Source of the DNA: an uncultured Amylibacter sp.
GTDB lineage: Bacteria > Pseudomonadota > Alphaproteobacteria > Rhodobacterales > Rhodobacteraceae
Direction: 5' to 3'
Assembly: GCA_938001995.1 (NCBI GenBank)
Contig: CALLAV010000151.1
Span: 1-25,578, forward strand
DNA: 25,578 nt
This document shows positions 22,764-25,578 of this stretch, in pieces; within the stretch, counting starts at the first letter, position 1; the number at the start of each line of letters is the position of its first letter. Position numbers and translations under genes: made by a program. A model generated the notes under the pieces. The model worked only from the letters and a program-made list of their open reading frames with translations. It was not told the origin of the DNA and did not search any database.

Positions 22764-23709
22764 AGACCGCAGGCCCCACCATAATTACCAGAAGAGGAGG
22801 CACCGTGAACATCATGGTGCACAACGTCATTTTTGTGGGCAGCTTGTTTGCTTTTTCTTCGGCACGGGTCACGCGTTTGTCGCGCATTTCACTAGCGTAG
22901 ACGCGCAACGCCTCGCCCAGTGACGTACCAAAAGTAGCAGACTGGATCATAACCGTGACAAATGCAGATATGTCTTGGCAATCGCAGCGTTCGGCCATGT
23001 CCCGCAGGACTTCTGGCCGTCCTTTACCAGCGCGCATCTCGTTGGAGACGATGGTAAATTCTTCAGCGAGCGCAGGCGCGCTCGGTTGGATTTCTTTGGC
23101 AACCCGCTGGACGGCTTGATCAAGCGATTGACCCGCTTCAATACAGACCAGCATCAGGTCGAGCGCATCGGGAAACCCGTTCAGGATTTCTTCTTGGCGC
23201 GTGCCACGGCGTTTTTCGACCCAGTAAATCGGGGTGTAATACCCTGCAAAGCCAGGGCCAAGCGTCTGAATCGCCAGCCACTTGATGTCAGACGTGCCGC
23301 CCGACAAAACAAAGGTGTAAAGCGCGCCGATCAACAGCCCAGCGATGCCCAGCACCAACTGCATAGCGTGGAACGTGCGCACCGCATCTTTGGTGCGATA
23401 GCCCGCTTGGATCAGTTTCATCCGGCGGTCAGAATATTCTTGTTGGTCCTGCGGCTCCAGGTAGGCGGCGAACTTGTCCAGGTTCGGGCCCTTCTTTTGT
23501 TCGCGCAGCTCCAGTTTTGGCGTGTTTCCTTTGGACACAGGACCCCGCGCAATGGCGGACCCAGCCAGACGATCAAACGGATCTTCTTTCTTGGTCAGGA
23601 AAATCGGCAGTGTCATGACGATAAAGAACACGCCCAGAACGCCCATGGCGATGAGCGGACCCGCTGGGCCCATCATCTCGGTCAGATATGTGTTGAGGTT
23701 GCTTAACAT
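22729..23709 (-). CDS. tadC: TadC, inner-membrane platform protein of the Flp pilus
   Basis: A 326-residue membrane protein of the type II secretion F / GspF-like family. It has an N-terminal membrane segment (about 17-38), a second region near residues 120-160 and two C-terminal segments ending in LCTMMFTVPPLLVIMVGPAVFDIYI. The cytoplasmic domain contains ALDLMLVCIEAGQSLDQAVQ and the paired helices GTSLGEALRVYASEMRDKRV, both typical of T2SSF domains. TadB and TadC form the platform that converts TadA ATP hydrolysis into pilin extrusion. The ATG at 23709 has AGGAG about 6 bases upstream. The next gene begins inside its 3' end. Confidence 0.93.
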   Translation of the reverse strand: MLSNLNTYLTEMMGPAGPLIAMGVLGVFFIVMTLPIFLTKKEDPFDRLAGSAIARGPVSKGNTPKLELREQKKGPNLDKFAAYLEPQDQQEYSDRRMKLIQAGYRTKDAVRTFHAMQLVLGIAGLLIGALYTFVLSGGTSDIKWLAIQTLGPGFAGYYTPIYWVEKRRGTRQEEILNGFPDALDLMLVCIEAGQSLDQAVQRVAKEIQPSAPALAEEFTIVSNEMRAGKGRPEVLRDMAERCDCQDISAFVTVMIQSATFGTSLGEALRVYASEMRDKRVTRAEEKANKLPTKMTLCTMMFTVPPLLVIMVGPAVFDIYIHMVQGR

Positions 23710-23718
23710 GGCCTGCTC

Positions 23719-24681
23719 CTACACCTTAATGTTGACCATGGCGCGCATGACAAAGAAGTTCACGGCAAGCATGGAAAACACTGCGATTGCGGCGGGGACA
23801 TAGTATTCTGTCGGCTTCACAGCATCGTAGTAGGTTGGGTTTGTGATCTGAACCATTGCCAACGCACCCAAGGGGAAAGCGGACAAAAACATGCCAGACC
23901 ATTTCGCCTCGGCGGTGATGGCGCCAACACGGCGGAACAGTTTGAAACGGGCGCGGATAACCTTGGACAGACCGTCCAGAACCTCGGCCAAGTTACCCCC
24001 GGCTTTGGCTTGGATCCCAACCGCAACGGTCAAGAAACGCAGGTCAGGCACGTCAATCCGATCCGCCATGTTTTGCAAGGCAGAGGCCACATCCGCACCA
24101 TAGGCGGTTTCGTCCACGATCATGCCAAATTCGGACCCGATTGGATCAGGCATTTCTTCGGATACGATATTGATTGCATTGGCAAAAGGGTGACCCACGC
24201 GCAAGGAACGCACGATCAAATCAACCGCGTCAGGGAGCTGTTCTTCGAACAAGGCCATACGCTTTTTCGCTTTGCCGTTCAGCCAGAAATAGACGCCACC
24301 GCCACCGATCAGGATCGCGAGGATCACACGCAAGACCAGCCCAGTTGTTGTGAAATAGGTCAAACCACCAAAGGCCAACGCGGCCACAAGGATCATCACA
24401 CCAAACAGCATTGTCGGCGAAAAGGCGATGTTCGCTTGCTGGGCCTTGTGGCTCAGGATCGACATAATCGGCAGTTTCAGACCCTTGAGATGCTGATCGC
24501 GCTCTTTACGGAGGGCTTCGAACACTTCTTCTTGGGCTTTGCCTTGTTCCATGAGCGCCAAACGGCGGTTCACGCGGCTGTTCAGTTTGATCGATTTGCC
24601 AAACATCACAAGGTAGATGCCTTCGACGATCAGAACGACGCCGACAAACAAAAGACCGAAGATAATTGCCTGAGTACCCAT
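23719..24681 (-). CDS. tadB: TadB, inner-membrane platform protein of the Flp pilus
   Basis: A 320-residue protein of the GspF family, related to TadC. It begins with a membrane segment (about 5-28), has two central segments (about 90-135) and ends with two more (about 265-315). The soluble T2SSF domain shows LPDAVDLIVRSLRVGHPFAN, a GSEFGMIVDE segment and KAGGNLAEVLDGLSKVIRAR, the usual signature. It works with TadC as the platform over the TadA ATPase. The ATG at 24681 has AAGGAA about 8 bases upstream. The gaps to tadA (12 bases) and tadC (9 bases) are very short, so the genes form one operon. Confidence 0.94.
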   Translation of the reverse strand: MGTQAIIFGLLFVGVVLIVEGIYLVMFGKSIKLNSRVNRRLALMEQGKAQEEVFEALRKERDQHLKGLKLPIMSILSHKAQQANIAFSPTMLFGVMILVAALAFGGLTYFTTTGLVLRVILAILIGGGGVYFWLNGKAKKRMALFEEQLPDAVDLIVRSLRVGHPFANAINIVSEEMPDPIGSEFGMIVDETAYGADVASALQNMADRIDVPDLRFLTVAVGIQAKAGGNLAEVLDGLSKVIRARFKLFRRVGAITAEAKWSGMFLSAFPLGALAMVQITNPTYYDAVKPTEYYVPAAIAVFSMLAVNFFVMRAMVNIKV

Positions 24682-24693
24682 AATACTTGTTCC

Positions 24694-25578
24694 TTACTGT
24701 GCTGCTTCGCGGCGCGGTGAATAGATGCTTGATGGCAAATCATAACCCCACTGCGCAAAGCGTTCAGAATAGAGCGAGCGCAGGCCCGTCGGTGTAAACT
24801 CACCGTCGATTTTGCCGTCTTTTCCTGTTCCGTAGATTTCGTATTTGAAGATCTCTTGCAAAGAAATCACGTCGCCTTCCATGCCAGCCACCTCCGTGAT
24901 GGAGGTCATGCGACGAGAGCCGTCTTGCAGACGTTTTGCCTGAACAATCAGGTTCACAGCCGATGAAATCTGGCTCCGCATCGCTTTGATCGGCATTTCG
25001 ATCCCGGCCATAGCAATCATGTTTTCCAAACGTGACACGCCATCACGCGCACTGTTGGCGTGAATCGTTGTCATCGATCCGTCGTGGCCGGTGTTCATGG
25101 CCTGCAACATATCGATGACTTCTTCGCCACGCGTTTCCCCCACGATAATGCGATCGGGTCGCATACGCAGTGCGTTTTTCAGGCAGTCGCGCTGTGATAC
25201 GCCACCTTTGCCTTCGACGTTTGGCGGACGGCTTTCCATCCGGCCGACGTGTGTCTGCTGCAGTTGAAGTTCCGCTGTATCCTCGATCGTCAGGATACGT
25301 TCGGCGTCATCAATAAACCCTGACAAAGCGTTGAGCGTTGTCGTTTTACCCGAACCTGTACCGCCTGACACGATCACGTTCAGGCGTGTTGACACGGCAG
25401 CCTGCAAATAGGCGGCCATTTCCTCGGTGAAAGCACCAAACTTGACCAGCTCTTCGATGCCGAGCTTGTCTTTTTTGAATTTACGAATGGATACGAGCGA
25501 GCCATCGACGGCAATCGGTGGCACCATAGCGTTGAAACGCGATCCATCTGCCAAACGGGCATCGACGTAAGGGTTACT
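24694..25578 (-). CDS. cpaF: TadA/CpaF, ATPase of the Flp pilus (partial; N-terminus beyond the window)
   Basis: The C-terminal 294 residues of a VirB11-like secretion ATPase. The window cuts it at residues [14 protein letters not shown], which match the interior of the family, so the TTG at 25554 is not a start. Walker A GGTGSGKT lies at visible residues 72-79. The Asp box [12 protein letters not shown], the Walker B region [15 protein letters not shown] and [16 protein letters not shown] follow in normal order. TadA hydrolyses ATP in the cytoplasm to drive pilin assembly through TadB and TadC. About 180 residues are probably missing upstream of the window. Other Tad genes (pilin, secretin, CpaB, CpaE) are expected beyond this end. 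Confidence 0.95.
   Translation of the reverse strand, partial: SNPYVDARLADGSRFNAMVPPIAVDGSLVSIRKFKKDKLGIEELVKFGAFTEEMAAYLQAAVSTRLNVIVSGGTGSGKTTTLNALSGFIDDAERILTIEDTAELQLQQTHVGRMESRPPNVEGKGGVSQRDCLKNALRMRPDRIIVGETRGEEVIDMLQAMNTGHDGSMTTIHANSARDGVSRLENMIAMAGIEMPIKAMRSQISSAVNLIVQAKRLQDGSRRMTSITEVAGMEGDVISLQEIFKYEIYGTGKDGKIDGEFTPTGLRSLYSERFAQWGYDLPSSIYSPRREAAQ

Overview
This window looks like chromosomal DNA of an alphaproteobacterium, most likely a marine Rhodobacteraceae (Roseobacter-group) species. The evidence is the proteins themselves: a complete ybgC-tolQRAB-pal-cpoB set followed by tilS and ftsH, a ligase-associated type DEXH helicase next to a PdeM-like phosphoesterase, and a Tad/Flp pilus locus of alphaproteobacterial type. 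The genus cannot be fixed from the sequence alone. No phage, transposase, integrase, CRISPR array, tRNA or rRNA was seen. Coding density is high, and the longest gene-free stretch is about 220 bases (13467-13687), so no gap exceeds 300 bases.

Layout. (1) 1-63: tail of an unidentified upstream gene. (2) 53-7047, plus strand: the envelope block ybgC, tolQ, tolR, tolA, tolB, pal and cpoB, then tilS. The Tol-Pal machine uses proton motive force (TolQR) to energise TolA, which works through TolB and Pal to constrict the outer membrane at division. Two hairpins bracket pal, suggesting its mRNA level or stability is set separately. (3) 7128-9056: the membrane protease ftsH, starting at TTG and ending in an intrinsic terminator that lies inside the 3' end of a convergent membrane-protein gene (9071-9925, minus). 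(4) 10068-13466, plus strand: a MOSC-domain protein, then the folate one-carbon genes fhs and folD, with a clear terminator between fhs and folD. (5) 13688-16783, minus: a PdeM-like phosphoesterase and a large Lhr-like helicase, without the ligase and exonuclease that often accompany them. (6) 16904-18995, minus: a beta-hydroxyacid dehydrogenase whose start overlaps the end of an AAA+ ATPase gene with a winged-helix-like N-terminus. (7) 19130-20734, plus: a large membrane protein resembling GT-C glycosyltransferases, divergent from the ATPase. (8) 20766-25578, minus: part of a Tad/Flp pilus operon, read in transcription order as tadA/cpaF (cut by the window end), tadB, tadC, two TPR lipoproteins (the second TadD-like) and the prepilin peptidase tadV/cpaA.

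How the parts relate. The Tol-Pal and Tad blocks are standard machines. The least explained material lies between the pilus operon and the housekeeping genes: the AAA+ ATPase, the dehydrogenase coupled to it and the GT-C-like membrane protein. A role in pilus biogenesis or surface decoration is a reasonable hypothesis from position, but the sequence does not prove it.
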